Counted from the stretch's first letter, positions 26,339 to 35,286 are shown. The stretch: 64,000 bases of DNA from Bacteroidota bacterium (GCA_016718825.1 JADKCL010000010.1:1-64000); one strand, 5' to 3'. Made by a program: numbers and translations. Notes: a model not told the origin generated them from the sequence alone.

Positions 26339-26941
26339 TCAATTCCGCGTTAAAGTCTCCGCTTTCATTTCCCGCACAAACTGCGCAAACAACGGTGCTT
26401 GGTCATAGCTGAATGCATTTGCCCGCGTGTGAAAGATGATCAGGTATTGATTCAAACAGCAGAAATAAGGCGTGGTATTGAAATAGACCTCGTCGCCGAC
26501 GGGCGTCAGTTGTTGCATCGCTTTTGAGGCCAAACTTGCATTGTCAAATTCCCATTGTTCGATGACGCCGTCTGAAATCCAATCTGTCGCGTCTTTTTGG
26601 CGGTAGTAGTAGCCCCAGATGCTTTTGGCATTGCGGAATAGGTTCTGATCCAAGGCCGCGGAACCTTCTCCGTGAGGAATTTCACTGTCTTCAAAGGCGA
26701 TGCGGTAAAACGGTCGCCCATCAAAACTGCGAATCGATGCCGTTTTCAATCCAGCATAGCCGGCGACCTTGCGCACCCGAGCGGTGTCTGCAACCCAACC
26801 CGATGATTCTAGTTCAGCAGCGAAGGTTTGCAGGGCAGCGATTGGAGCACCCGTCCATGCAGGTTGATTCTCCCGACATCCCCAGTATAGGCTCAGCATT
26901 CCAGCAACCAACAAAAGCTTTGTAATCGGTCCCGTTTTCAT
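26339..26941 (-). CDS. Lipoprotein of unknown function (DUF6599-like in outline)
   Basis: The 200-residue protein has a signal peptide ending in LYWGC (Cys22), so it is probably a lipoprotein. The mature part contains VRKVAGYAGLKTASIRSFDG, FRNAKSIWGYYYRQ and VYFNTTPYFCCLNQYLIIF. It is not confidently assigned to a family; a DUF6599-like fold is only an impression. A decayed second copy of its 3' end lies at 22,880-23,062, so the gene or its neighbourhood was once duplicated. Confidence 0.75.
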   Translation of the reverse strand: MKTGPITKLLLVAGMLSLYWGCRENQPAWTGAPIAALQTFAAELESSGWVADTARVRKVAGYAGLKTASIRSFDGRPFYRIAFEDSEIPHGEGSAALDQNLFRNAKSIWGYYYRQKDATDWISDGVIEQWEFDNASLASKAMQQLTPVGDEVYFNTTPYFCCLNQYLIIFHTRANAFSYDQAPLFAQFVREMKAETLTRN

Positions 26942-26977
26942 TCGCCGCTAAATTAAGACGAAAATTCATTTCCTCAA

Positions 26978-27008
26978 TTGCAATTTAATTAGTTTTTTAC
27001 TAATCTTG
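26978..27008 (+). promoter_or_regulatory. Promoter of the AlkB-like gene
   Basis: TTG at 26,978-26,980, a 20-base spacer and TAATCTTG at 27,001-27,008, one base from TAnnTTTG. The ATG follows 5 bases later. Confidence 0.6.
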
Positions 27009-27013
27009 CACAC

Positions 27014-27601
27014 ATGAATCCTATTCATTTTACGAAAGTGATGCTTGATGCGCAACATGGCGTCTACATTTCCAAACCCGTCTCGGAATTGGCCAAGACT
27101 GGCGAAGCCTTTGATGCGATCTGGAATTGCCATCCGACGATCTTTCACAAGGTCAAAATCCTAGGCAAGGAAGTGCCCACGCCGCGTTGGCAGCAGTCCT
27201 ACGGTAAAAATTACCGCTACACCGGCTCCGAAAACAATGCGCTACCGATCCCCGAAATTCTCATGGGATTCTTGGAATGGAGCAACAAAAACATCGATGA
27301 ACGCCTCAATGGGCTTCTGCTCAATTGGTATGACGGTCGGCTTGGGCACTATATCGGTGCGCATCGAGACGATACACGGGACTTGATTCCGGGGAGTCCG
27401 ATCGTGACCATCTCTCTTGGCGAATCCCGTGTTTTTCGAATGCGCCCCTACAAAGGAAAGGGCTTTCGGGACTTTCCGTTCCAAAATGGGCAAGCGATTG
27501 TCGTGCCCGAAGCCACCAACCAAGCCTGGACGCACGAGGTACCGCATTCGAAGACACAATATGGAAGGCGGATTTCGGTGACTTTGAGGGGGTATTCCTA
27601 A
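27014..27601 (+). CDS. AlkB-like 2-oxoglutarate/Fe(II) dioxygenase
   Basis: The 195-residue protein has the AlkB catalytic set: LLNWYDGRLGHYIGAHRDD with HxD (about residues 116-118), IVTISLGESRVFRMR, WTHEVPHSK supplying the distal His, and YGRRISVTLRGYS, the RxxxxxR that binds 2-oxoglutarate and substrate. AlkB enzymes oxidatively demethylate alkylated bases in DNA or RNA. It has its own promoter and is not in an operon. Two more AlkB-like genes lie 6 kb downstream; this one is nearer to classical small AlkB proteins. Confidence 0.9.
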   Translation: MNPIHFTKVMLDAQHGVYISKPVSELAKTGEAFDAIWNCHPTIFHKVKILGKEVPTPRWQQSYGKNYRYTGSENNALPIPEILMGFLEWSNKNIDERLNGLLLNWYDGRLGHYIGAHRDDTRDLIPGSPIVTISLGESRVFRMRPYKGKGFRDFPFQNGQAIVVPEATNQAWTHEVPHSKTQYGRRISVTLRGYS

Positions 27602-27896
27602 CCATTTTTTGGCTGAAATTGATGGATGAAATGAATCCTCGAGAGGCGATACGCTGAGATGGCGAAGAATATGGGAATTGAACAACCAAGTCCTTCGTAA
27701 TGGTTCAGGAAAGGTCCAAAGACGGCTTTTTGCTTGCCATGCAAACTCATTTGCCTTCGCGCAAAGACCATTTGTCACCCCCGAAAAATCTCCTAAATTC
27801 GCTTTCGAAAAGATCCTACCCTCCAAACGCAGCACGGTGCAGTTGCACCGCGTGCAGGATGATCGATTCGGCAATCATAGAAAGTGAGTTAGAAAA
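27602..27896. promoter_or_regulatory. Upstream region of the MORN gene: promoter and palindrome
   Basis: A good promoter, TTG at 27,772-27,774, 19 bases, TAAATTCG at 27,794-27,801, implies a leader of about 90 bases. Inside the leader lies cggtgcagttgcaccg (27,835-27,850), a 7-bp inverted repeat around GT that could be an operator or RNA hairpin. Confidence 0.5.
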
Positions 27897-30305
27897 ATGA
27901 ACATCGCAGGAAAATACGATACGCAGCATCAGGAAGTTACGATCTTTCAGGACGGAAATTCCATTACCGCCCGGTATCAAGAAAAAGGCCAAGTCGAGGG
28001 GAAGCTCGAAGGCATGGAAGTCACCGGCACTTGGGTAAATGGCGCAGGCAGCGGCCTTTTCAAGTGGACATTTGATGCCGACGGCAATTTCAACGGTGTT
28101 TATAAATCCGGCATGGAGCCCGGACCGATGCGTGGGAAATGGAACGGAACCCGTATCGGATCCGCCGCACCTTCGCCTGTGGAGGTATCTGCGCCTGTGC
28201 TGGAGGCACCTGTGAGCGCGCCTGTGGCCGTGGCAACAAGCACACCTGCTTCGCTCACGACACCCGCGAATGAAACAGTAGTCGGCCCGGGGCCCGATGG
28301 CAAATTCACCGATCCCGAAGGCACTGTCTATGAAGGCAAATGGGCTGGCAATCAATTCGTCAGCGGCAAGGCTACGGAGGCAGACGGATCGGTGAGCGAG
28401 GGCGAATTCAAGGATTTTGCATTGCACGGCAAGGGCAAATACACCTATTCGGAAATCGTCAAAGACGAGGAGGATCCGGAGGACGAAGGCGAAGAAGCCG
28501 AGACCGTCATGGACGGCAATTGGTCTGAGGGCGTGATGGTGTCAGGCAAGATTTTCATCGATGGCGACCTCTACGAGGATGGCGAATTCAATGAAGACGG
28601 CGATTTGCAGGGCCGTGGCCGCCGCGACAACGGCGATGGCGGCTATGAGGAAGGCACATTCGAGCAGGGCGAATTGATCAAGGGCAAAGTGCGCTCCACC
28701 GATGAAGACGGCAATGTCTATGAAGGTGAATCCAGCGATGGTGCCTGGAACGGCATGGGCAAGTACACCTATGAAGACGGCACCTTCTACTCCGGGGAAT
28801 TCAATACCAACGCTTTCACGGGACAAGGCAAATATCAGGAACCCAACGGCGACTGGAAAAATGGTACTTGGGAAAACGATGAATTCGTCGAGGGACGCAT
28901 CCGCGAAACGGACGAGGATGGCAATGTCTACGAAGGCGGCTACGCGTTGGAGGGACGCAATGGCAGGGGCAAACTGACCTTCGTCAATGGAAGCTACTAT
29001 GAAGGCGAATTCCTGGATGGCAATTACGACGGCAGGGGCAAATTTGTCTATTCGGATGGCGATTGGAAGGAGGGCAAATGGGAGAATGACAATTTCATCG
29101 AGGGCAAGGTAAAGTTGGTACTCGAAAATGCCACCTACGAGGGGGAAATGAAAAACGACATGTACCACGGGCAAGGCAAGCTCGTTTACAATTCAGGGAA
29201 TGTGTACGAAGGCGAATTTCAGGACAATGAAATGCACGGAAAGGGCAAATTCACCTATGGCGATGGCTCCGGCTACCGCGATGGCCTCTTTCAAAACGAT
29301 GCATTTGTCAGCGGGAAATCCAACCGCACATTCAGCGACGGCGGCAGCTACGAGGGCGATATCGTGGACCGTGACTGGACGGGCAAAGGGAAACGTGTGT
29401 ATCCCAACGGCAATGTCTATGATGGCGAATGGCTTGACAACGTCTACCATGGCAAGGGCAGGCTGGACAAGACCAATGGCGATTTCGAAGACGGCACCTG
29501 GGAAAACGGCCAATTTGTAGAAGGTGATGTGCGCAAGACCGAGGCCGACGGCTCATGGTACGAAGGTATGTGGGCGGAAGGAATCCCGAATGTATTGGGC
29601 CGCTGGGAAAACCCCAAAACGGGCGAATTCAAGGATGGCATGTGGGACGAGGACGGGTTTTATTCGGGTGAAATGCGGCTCTTGGTCAATGGCAAATTGC
29701 AGGACTTGGACGGCATCACATGGTTCGTAGACAATGCCTGGGCCAAGGAAAAAGAGCGTCTCAAGATCGAGGAAGCCAAGCAAGCCCGCATTGCCGCCGA
29801 GCGGGAGGCAGAGCGCCAAAAAGCCCAAAAGGAACGCGAAAAGGTCGAAGCTGCTGCAGCCAAGGAGCGCGAAAAAGCTCAAAAAGAGCGCGAAAAGGCA
29901 AATGCCGCCAATGACAAGGAGCGCGAAAAAGCCGCCAAAGCACGCGAGGCCGAGCAAAAGAAAAAAGATGCGGAAAAGAAGAAAAAGGACGCCGAAAGGG
30001 AGAAAACCCGGGCGCGTTACTTCAATATCCATTACAAGATCAAGCTCACGAAAGCTAAGAGCTCCACGCATTACAAAGGTGAAGAATTTGGCATGATCGG
30101 CATCGTCTTCAACGGCGGCAAGACCAAGCAGGTCAAGACGCACGACAAGGGTGAATCCATCGAGCGCAAAATCAGGATTTCGCATGAGGGTCAGAGCATC
30201 CCTTCAAGCTTGGTCAAGCACTACATCGAGAAAAACGACGCCGATGTCAAGGCCGGCCGCGCAGGAACGAGTACGATTGTGGTGATCAGTGTGAAGGAGG
30301 CGTAG
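27897..30305 (+). CDS. Large MORN-repeat protein with coiled-coil tail
   Basis: The 802-residue protein has no signal peptide. Residues 1-85 form a small beta-rich domain. Residues about 140-600 hold some 18-20 MORN-type repeats with the pattern Y-E-G-E-F...G.G.Y...G..Y.G (for example DGTFYSGEFNTNAFTGQGKY and GNVYEGEFQDNEMHGKGKF). Residues about 615-705 are an E/K/R/A-rich coiled coil, followed by a compact C-terminal domain. MORN repeats bind lipids or act as scaffolds. The gene has its own promoter and precedes two small immunity-like genes. Confidence 0.88.
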   Translation: MNIAGKYDTQHQEVTIFQDGNSITARYQEKGQVEGKLEGMEVTGTWVNGAGSGLFKWTFDADGNFNGVYKSGMEPGPMRGKWNGTRIGSAAPSPVEVSAPVLEAPVSAPVAVATSTPASLTTPANETVVGPGPDGKFTDPEGTVYEGKWAGNQFVSGKATEADGSVSEGEFKDFALHGKGKYTYSEIVKDEEDPEDEGEEAETVMDGNWSEGVMVSGKIFIDGDLYEDGEFNEDGDLQGRGRRDNGDGGYEEGTFEQGELIKGKVRSTDEDGNVYEGESSDGAWNGMGKYTYEDGTFYSGEFNTNAFTGQGKYQEPNGDWKNGTWENDEFVEGRIRETDEDGNVYEGGYALEGRNGRGKLTFVNGSYYEGEFLDGNYDGRGKFVYSDGDWKEGKWENDNFIEGKVKLVLENATYEGEMKNDMYHGQGKLVYNSGNVYEGEFQDNEMHGKGKFTYGDGSGYRDGLFQNDAFVSGKSNRTFSDGGSYEGDIVDRDWTGKGKRVYPNGNVYDGEWLDNVYHGKGRLDKTNGDFEDGTWENGQFVEGDVRKTEADGSWYEGMWAEGIPNVLGRWENPKTGEFKDGMWDEDGFYSGEMRLLVNGKLQDLDGITWFVDNAWAKEKERLKIEEAKQARIAAEREAERQKAQKEREKVEAAAAKEREKAQKEREKANAANDKEREKAAKAREAEQKKKDAEKKKKDAEREKTRARYFNIHYKIKLTKAKSSTHYKGEEFGMIGIVFNGGKTKQVKTHDKGESIERKIRISHEGQSIPSSLVKHYIEKNDADVKAGRAGTSTIVVISVKEA

Positions 30306-30345
30306 CACCCAAAGGTCATGATCGATTTCAAAAACAATATTCTAC

Positions 30346-30678
30346 GTGGATAGCGCAACTGCAAAAAATCACATCCAAGAAACTTGTGGCTTGGGATGGC
30401 TCAATTTGGTGGATATTGTTTTTGACAATCAACCGGAGAATGTTCAAATCACGGAAGTGTTCCAAAAATGGGCTGGGCTGGAAGTTCGTTTTCGTGGAGA
30501 GGATGAGCATTTCAAGGAACTTACACAGCAGGTGAATTACATCAGCCGAAAGATGTGCGAAATATGTGGAAAGAGCGGATTTTACACGGTGATGGATGGC
30601 TGGGAAACGACCCTGTGTGAAGCGCACTTCATGCTGTCGGATGCCAAATCAAAATCCCGGGGAAAGAAGTCGTGGTGA
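30346..30678 (+). CDS. Small zinc-finger-like protein, immunity-protein type
   Basis: The 110-residue protein has the pattern CGLGWLNLVDIVF, VFQKWAGLEVRFRG, YISRKMCEICGKSG and GWETTLCEAHF, with three or four Cys/His placed to bind zinc. From memory this matches a widespread family of small proteins often found as orphan or toxin-linked immunity genes; this needs a database check. It starts at GTG 30,346, since no ATG fits. The last 7 bases overlap the next gene, so the two form an operon behind the MORN gene. No toxin gene is nearby. Confidence 0.6.
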   Translation: MDSATAKNHIQETCGLGWLNLVDIVFDNQPENVQITEVFQKWAGLEVRFRGEDEHFKELTQQVNYISRKMCEICGKSGFYTVMDGWETTLCEAHFMLSDAKSKSRGKKSW

Positions 30679-31040
30679 CAACTGTGGGTGCGATGCTAGA
30701 CCAAGACTTCTGTACATTTTTAGAGTATAAACTCTGCAAGGCATTTGAGCATTCTGAGATGGACAGCATCAGAGGTTTTTGGTGCGATGGCGTGCTTTTT
30801 CACCAGCCCGAACTTGCTGATGCTCAGAAATTTGTAAATGACAATCGGCGGATGGCCTTCAAAGCTTATGTGGGCAAGGATGGGCAAACGGAATACGAAC
30901 TGATTTTAAAGTTCGGAAACAAAGCCTTGAGCCGCTTTGCAAGAAACTTGGACATCAGGGAATGTTTTCCCGATCCAAGCAAGGAATTGGGATTCGACAT
31001 TGACACGAAGCGAAAACGAATCGAAATCCAGCTCTCATAG
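30672..31040 (+). CDS. Small acidic protein, immunity-protein type
   Basis: The 122-residue protein (GTG start at 30,672; an ATG at 30,693 is also possible) contains DFCTFLEYKLCKAF, IRGFWCDGV, FVNDNRRMAFKAYVGKDGQ and LSRFARNLDIRECFPDP. I recall similar small proteins that accompany polymorphic-toxin immunity loci in Bacteroidota, again to be checked. It overlaps the preceding immunity-like gene by 7 bases. No toxin, Rhs or T6SS gene is visible in the window. Confidence 0.6.
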   Translation: MVTTVGAMLDQDFCTFLEYKLCKAFEHSEMDSIRGFWCDGVLFHQPELADAQKFVNDNRRMAFKAYVGKDGQTEYELILKFGNKALSRFARNLDIRECFPDPSKELGFDIDTKRKRIEIQLS

Positions 31041-31120
31041 GCGAGGTTGGAAATTGGCATTGGCGATCCCACTTTGTGAATCTGCGTCGCGGCCAAAGCA
31101 TCCGCAAATGGATTCAAATC

Positions 31121-32290
31121 CTATTCTGCGATCACAAGTTTCTTCACAAGACTGCTGCCATTGCCATCCTCCAAACGGATCCAATAGAGCCCTTGCGGCA
31201 GTCGAAGGTCCAGCTCTTGCCGCAACATACCTCGATTGACCGGGAGAGAACCAGCCGCGAGCACCTTCGAATGTAGGTCTTGGATGTAGTACCGCAATTC
31301 ACCATCCAGCAAGCCATGCCCTTCGAGCCGAAACTGACCATTGCTGGGGTTGGGTACGATCTCGAGGTCTGTCCATTGCAAGGCTTGGATAGCCGTAGTG
31401 TTCAGATTGACCGTCGTGCAGGTCGTCGTGGTGCCACAAGTATCGGTAACGGTGAGGCAGGCATTGTAGGTGCCCGGGCCGGCGTAGGTATGCGTGAGGG
31501 AATTGGAGACTGCAGTACTCGTGTTGCCGTCGCCGAAATCCCAAAGCCAGATGGCACCGGCAGTGGCAATAACGGAATCGGTAAAAGTCGTTTGGAATCC
31601 ACTCATTTGGTGTTGCAAAATGACCACTGGCGAGCGCCAGCAAGCAATGTTGATGGTATCGCAGGTCGTTGCATAGGAAAAACAATTGCTGCCAAAGTAA
31701 TAGCCGCAGGCCCACACTGGACCTGGCACCAATACGGTGTCAGTCACAACACTCCCAAAAGAATACTTGGGGGAGGTCGTGAGGCCCGGGCCAAATATGT
31801 TGATCTCCACCGTATTGACCCAGATATTGGCATAGGCATTCGCTGACAAGTAAGGCAGGGAACCAGTGTAATAAAGAACTTCCAAATTCAGTGGCGTAGT
31901 CAGGTGCTGGCAATCAAAGTCCTGGACGATGAAAGTCGTGTCAGACCCAAAGGCATTGGAAACGATTTGCCAGATCTTCACAGTATTACCCGGAATATTG
32001 TTGCTGGTCACGATCGCAGTGGGGCTGTAGTTTGTTGCGTTTTGGCTCCCATAGGTGACACAAGGCAATGAAGGGCAATTGGCCGCCGTGACACGGTAGT
32101 TCCATGATGTCGGACTGCCAGTCGAGGTGTTGTGCAGGTAGGCCATCCATTCTTGAACCTGAAAACCAGCACGCAGGCTGTCAAACGTGATGCCCGCCAC
32201 AGGTGGATTTTGCGCAAATACGGATTGACCAGACAGGATACAAACGCAGCAAAGCAGGGCTGAAATTGCCCATCGTTTCGAATTGACCAT
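31121..32290 (-). CDS. Secreted PKD-domain protein with T9SS C-terminal sorting domain
   Basis: The 389-residue protein has a signal peptide (MVNSKRWAIS...SVFAQ). A PKD domain at about 245-290 is recognised by WLWDFGDGNTST and TYNACLTVTDTCG. The C-terminus has the type A sorting-domain pattern: LEIVPNPSNGQF, then LPQGLYWIRLEDGNGSSLVKKLVI. It is therefore expected to be exported through the type IX system and anchored on, or released from, the cell surface. No enzymatic domain is recognised. Cys-rich stretches in the middle may form disulphides. Confidence 0.87.
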   Translation of the reverse strand: MVNSKRWAISALLCCVCILSGQSVFAQNPPVAGITFDSLRAGFQVQEWMAYLHNTSTGSPTSWNYRVTAANCPSLPCVTYGSQNATNYSPTAIVTSNNIPGNTVKIWQIVSNAFGSDTTFIVQDFDCQHLTTPLNLEVLYYTGSLPYLSANAYANIWVNTVEINIFGPGLTTSPKYSFGSVVTDTVLVPGPVWACGYYFGSNCFSYATTCDTINIACWRSPVVILQHQMSGFQTTFTDSVIATAGAIWLWDFGDGNTSTAVSNSLTHTYAGPGTYNACLTVTDTCGTTTTCTTVNLNTTAIQALQWTDLEIVPNPSNGQFRLEGHGLLDGELRYYIQDLHSKVLAAGSLPVNRGMLRQELDLRLPQGLYWIRLEDGNGSSLVKKLVIAE

Positions 32291-32524
32291 TGTGAAACCG
32301 ATTGGTGAGATAAATCGAAATCAAGCCTTACCTACCGTATGCGAAGGACAATTTACAAAGTAATCTCTTGGAAAACAACAGGTAAATGCCGCCAATAGCC
32401 TCCTGATTCGCCTGCAAGCGCGATCCATTCCTCCGAAAGTTGAATGGTAATTAGTATGCATGCATAACAAAATCCGATTCCGATTCGTAAACCTGCGCAT
32501 TGTCTCACTAAAACATCAAAAAAT

Positions 32525-32800
32525 ATGCAACCAGGAAGTTTTGACTCCAACACAAGCAGCTGGAATTTTCTCGTTTGGGCAGGTTTTGTGATCTCATTCA
32601 CAGCGACGGTGACAGGCCTGGTCATCGCACCCTTGATGATCTGGGTGAAAGCCTTTTTGGGAATGGGCATCGTTTTCATCACGGTTTCATGCTTCAGTTT
32701 AGCGAAAACCCTGCGCGATCAGCATGAGCAGCGCAAGCTGATGAACAGGATCTCAGAGGCCAAGACTGAAAAGTTGCTTTCGGAAGTGCGGGAATTGTGA
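32525..32800 (+). CDS. YiaA/YiaB family two-helix inner-membrane protein
   Basis: The 91-residue protein matches the YiaAB two-helix domain: SSWNFLVWAGFVISF, a second helix with WVKAFLGMGIVFITVS, then the conserved CFSLAKTLRDQHE at the end of the domain. A short charged tail follows. The function of the family is unknown; some members are linked to stress or envelope genes. It lies alone, with the T9SS protein divergent upstream and the dioxygenase pair 330 bases downstream. Confidence 0.85.
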   Translation: MQPGSFDSNTSSWNFLVWAGFVISFTATVTGLVIAPLMIWVKAFLGMGIVFITVSCFSLAKTLRDQHEQRKLMNRISEAKTEKLLSEVREL

Positions 32801-33127
32801 GCCTATGCGCGATAGATACCCGCAAACGCATTTCAGTCGACATCCAAGGATATCCTCGTCTTTGGGGCTGCTTGACCTTTCCCCTATAAGTTAGGGCTTG
32901 GCCTTTTACCTGTGCGCTTGTCGATGAATGCGCTTTTTGAGCGACGCGCTGGAAGCGATAGCCTTCTTTCTTACATTTTGCAATCACTTGCATGATCCTT
33001 ATCTTTAAACGGAATGAATTCATTCACGGAATTCGTTTGGTCACCACGTGAATCGTTTACAATTCAAGGAAATATGCAAAGGGTAATGAGCTCAAATCTC
33101 ATCCCCCCCCATCGGCGCACCGCAATC
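32801..33127. other. Leader region of the dioxygenase operon with a poly-C tract
   Basis: Contains TTG at 32,978-32,980, a 19-base spacer and TATCTTTA at 33,000-33,007 (one base from TAnnTTTG), then eight consecutive C at 33,103-33,110. In-frame ATGs at 33,014, 33,074 and 33,086 precede the chosen start at 33,128. If one of them is used, the C tract lies inside the coding sequence. Confidence 0.5.
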
Positions 33128-34351
33128 ATGAAAACAGAAAACACGATTTCGAAAACAAAGAACCTGCTCCTCCTTTTGCACAACCGAGACGAAAATGCGC
33201 AAGCACTTCGGGAATTGTCCGCGCATTTCTGCGGCGTGGTGGTCAGTAAACTCGCGGAGTTTCCAGCAGATCTCACTGGGAAACGGATCCATGTTTGTGG
33301 GGATATTGCCCAACTTGAAGAGATCGGAACGCCGTTGTACATCATTCGGGAGCTTTCCTTCAACTACGAAGACTCGAATCCGGCGCTAATTCACTTCCTC
33401 TCTCTGGGCCAAGTTCCAGTGATTGTCAGCAATGCCGGCGTGTACTTTCGGAGGTTGTTTGAGGAGGATAATTACTTTCAAAGGATCAAAAATGAGCATG
33501 TATTCCAAGATTTGACAGAATCGACCAAGCCGGGAATGGCCTTGCGAAAGGGAATCTATTTGACATCGGTTTCAAAGGAGGAAAGCGTGGACGGCAAAGA
33601 GGCATTGCATTACAGGCTGCTACGTTGTTCAAGTAATTTATCTGGTCCTACCGACAATTTCAGGTCGACAGACCATGAAATCATGGATCGCATCAACGCC
33701 GCTGCAAAATATGTTTTTGAGGAAGAAACGACCTTGAATCATGTTTTAGCGCAGATTTATGAGAACAAAAAGAAGTCCGATTCGGAGGAAAAAGAATCCA
33801 AGGCCAGGATCAAAGCGCATTCCGACAAGACAAAGGATATGCCCAAAGAAGCCTTGATCGCGTTCTGTACGTTTTACGACAGCGCCAATTTCGAGCATCT
33901 CAAGCCCTCATCAACGGACCGATTTGATTGGTGTTACAAGCAAGCTAGCGGATTGACCCGGCTACACTTCAAACTGAAAAAATCCGTCGCTGATGATCGT
34001 CTTGCCAAAGAATTCAGTGTGACCTTGTATCCGAATTCTGTCTTTTTTATTCCACTTTCCACCAATCGGCTGTACACCCATGAGATTCGGCCATCGATGC
34101 TCAACATTGACATGATTCCCACAAGATTGGGATATGTGGCACGCTGCTCGTCCACCGAGGCGATTTTCCGGGACGCGCAAACGTTCATCATGGAAAATGG
34201 CAATTGGGTGCCGCTCGAAGACATGACGATTGAAACGATGAACAGTTTGAAAGAGAGTTATGTCGAAGAAAATCAAACGGAGAGAAGGGTTCAATATGGA
34301 AAAGTGCATTTCAGCATGAACCGTGGCGACTATCAACAACCCATTCATTGA
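33128..34351 (+). CDS. AlkB-like dioxygenase A, with N-terminal extension
   Basis: The 407-residue protein has a 2-oxoglutarate/Fe(II) dioxygenase core in its second half: HSD at 231-233, His318 in YTHEI, and Arg333/Arg339 in TRLGYVARC. It aligns with the next gene from about residue 105 to the end (NHVLAQIYENK... like NNALIEIYDDR...), while residues 1-100 are extra and unrecognised. A Lys/Glu-rich insert at about 213-230 precedes HSD. The start could also be an upstream ATG. It is 8 bases before the second dioxygenase gene, so the two form an operon. Confidence 0.7.
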   Translation: MKTENTISKTKNLLLLLHNRDENAQALRELSAHFCGVVVSKLAEFPADLTGKRIHVCGDIAQLEEIGTPLYIIRELSFNYEDSNPALIHFLSLGQVPVIVSNAGVYFRRLFEEDNYFQRIKNEHVFQDLTESTKPGMALRKGIYLTSVSKEESVDGKEALHYRLLRCSSNLSGPTDNFRSTDHEIMDRINAAAKYVFEEETTLNHVLAQIYENKKKSDSEEKESKARIKAHSDKTKDMPKEALIAFCTFYDSANFEHLKPSSTDRFDWCYKQASGLTRLHFKLKKSVADDRLAKEFSVTLYPNSVFFIPLSTNRLYTHEIRPSMLNIDMIPTRLGYVARCSSTEAIFRDAQTFIMENGNWVPLEDMTIETMNSLKESYVEENQTERRVQYGKVHFSMNRGDYQQPIH

Positions 34352-34359
34352 AACCGGAA

Positions 34360-35157
34360 ATGGAAAACCACGGCTTCCACAAAATTTTGCTTCCCTTGGA
34401 AAAGGAAGTCTTCACCACGCTTTCTCATTCCGCTGAATTTGAAGACGTTGCCAAGGGAAGAAAAGGAACCCATTTGGTCGATCCGGGGGCTCAGGGAGTC
34501 CCGATTGTGAGAACGACGACCCGCTATGAAAAGGCTCCGAATACATTCGCCGGCATACACCAAGCAATCTCGGAGGCCATCCGTCAGGACGTCAGGCATC
34601 GGAAAATCCTCGAAGACACTTCTCTGAAATTCAACAACGCCTTGATTGAAATCTACGACGACCGCTACAGCAAGATGAAATACCATTCCGATCAGGCCTT
34701 GGATTTGGAAGCAAACTCCTGTATTGCCCTGTTTTCCTGCTACGAGCGGCCGTCGGACCTTACTGAAAAAACGCTCAGAAAACTCAAAATCCAAAACAAA
34801 GTCACATTCGAGGAATTTGAATTCACCCTTGAAAACAACTCGGTGATCCTCTTTTCCTTGGCAACCAATTCAAGATTCCAGCACAAAATCGTCTTGGAAG
34901 CGCCAACGGGTTTCCAGCCTACAGAAGGCGGCAACCGATGGCTTGGGATTACATTTCGGCAATCCAAGACATGGATTCAATTCAAGAATCAACGCGGTTA
35001 CTTTCCAAACGGAGAATTGTTGACCTTGGCTGACCCGGAACAAGCCAGGGAATTTTATCAATTGCGTGGGCAGGAAAACGATGCCCTCGAATTTGAATAC
35101 CCTGACATTTCCTACACGTTGAGCACCGGGGATATGTTGGAACCTCGGGAGATTTGA
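34360..35157 (+). CDS. AlkB-like dioxygenase B
   Basis: The 265-residue protein carries a complete 2-oxoglutarate/Fe(II) dioxygenase set: KYHSDQALDL with His109 and Asp111, SRFQHKIVL with His175, and NRWLGITFRQ with Arg193 and Arg200. Residues 205-265 form a tail also found in dioxygenase A, with the pattern F.NG..L.L and GD...P. ATG 34,360 follows the stop of A by 8 bases. A role in nucleic-acid demethylation or hydroxylation is inferred from the fold and is untested. It differs from the small AlkB at 27.0 kb. Confidence 0.75.
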   Translation: MENHGFHKILLPLEKEVFTTLSHSAEFEDVAKGRKGTHLVDPGAQGVPIVRTTTRYEKAPNTFAGIHQAISEAIRQDVRHRKILEDTSLKFNNALIEIYDDRYSKMKYHSDQALDLEANSCIALFSCYERPSDLTEKTLRKLKIQNKVTFEEFEFTLENNSVILFSLATNSRFQHKIVLEAPTGFQPTEGGNRWLGITFRQSKTWIQFKNQRGYFPNGELLTLADPEQAREFYQLRGQENDALEFEYPDISYTLSTGDMLEPREI

Positions 35158-35286
35158 AAGGTAGCTTGGCGATCCATGACCATTCCAAGGCTATTCCCCG
35201 AAACCCAAAAACGCCCTAAAAAAACACTTGAAAATGAAGGATTTGCAGAACGAATCCCATAATCCCAAAATGAAAACAATCGAAAT

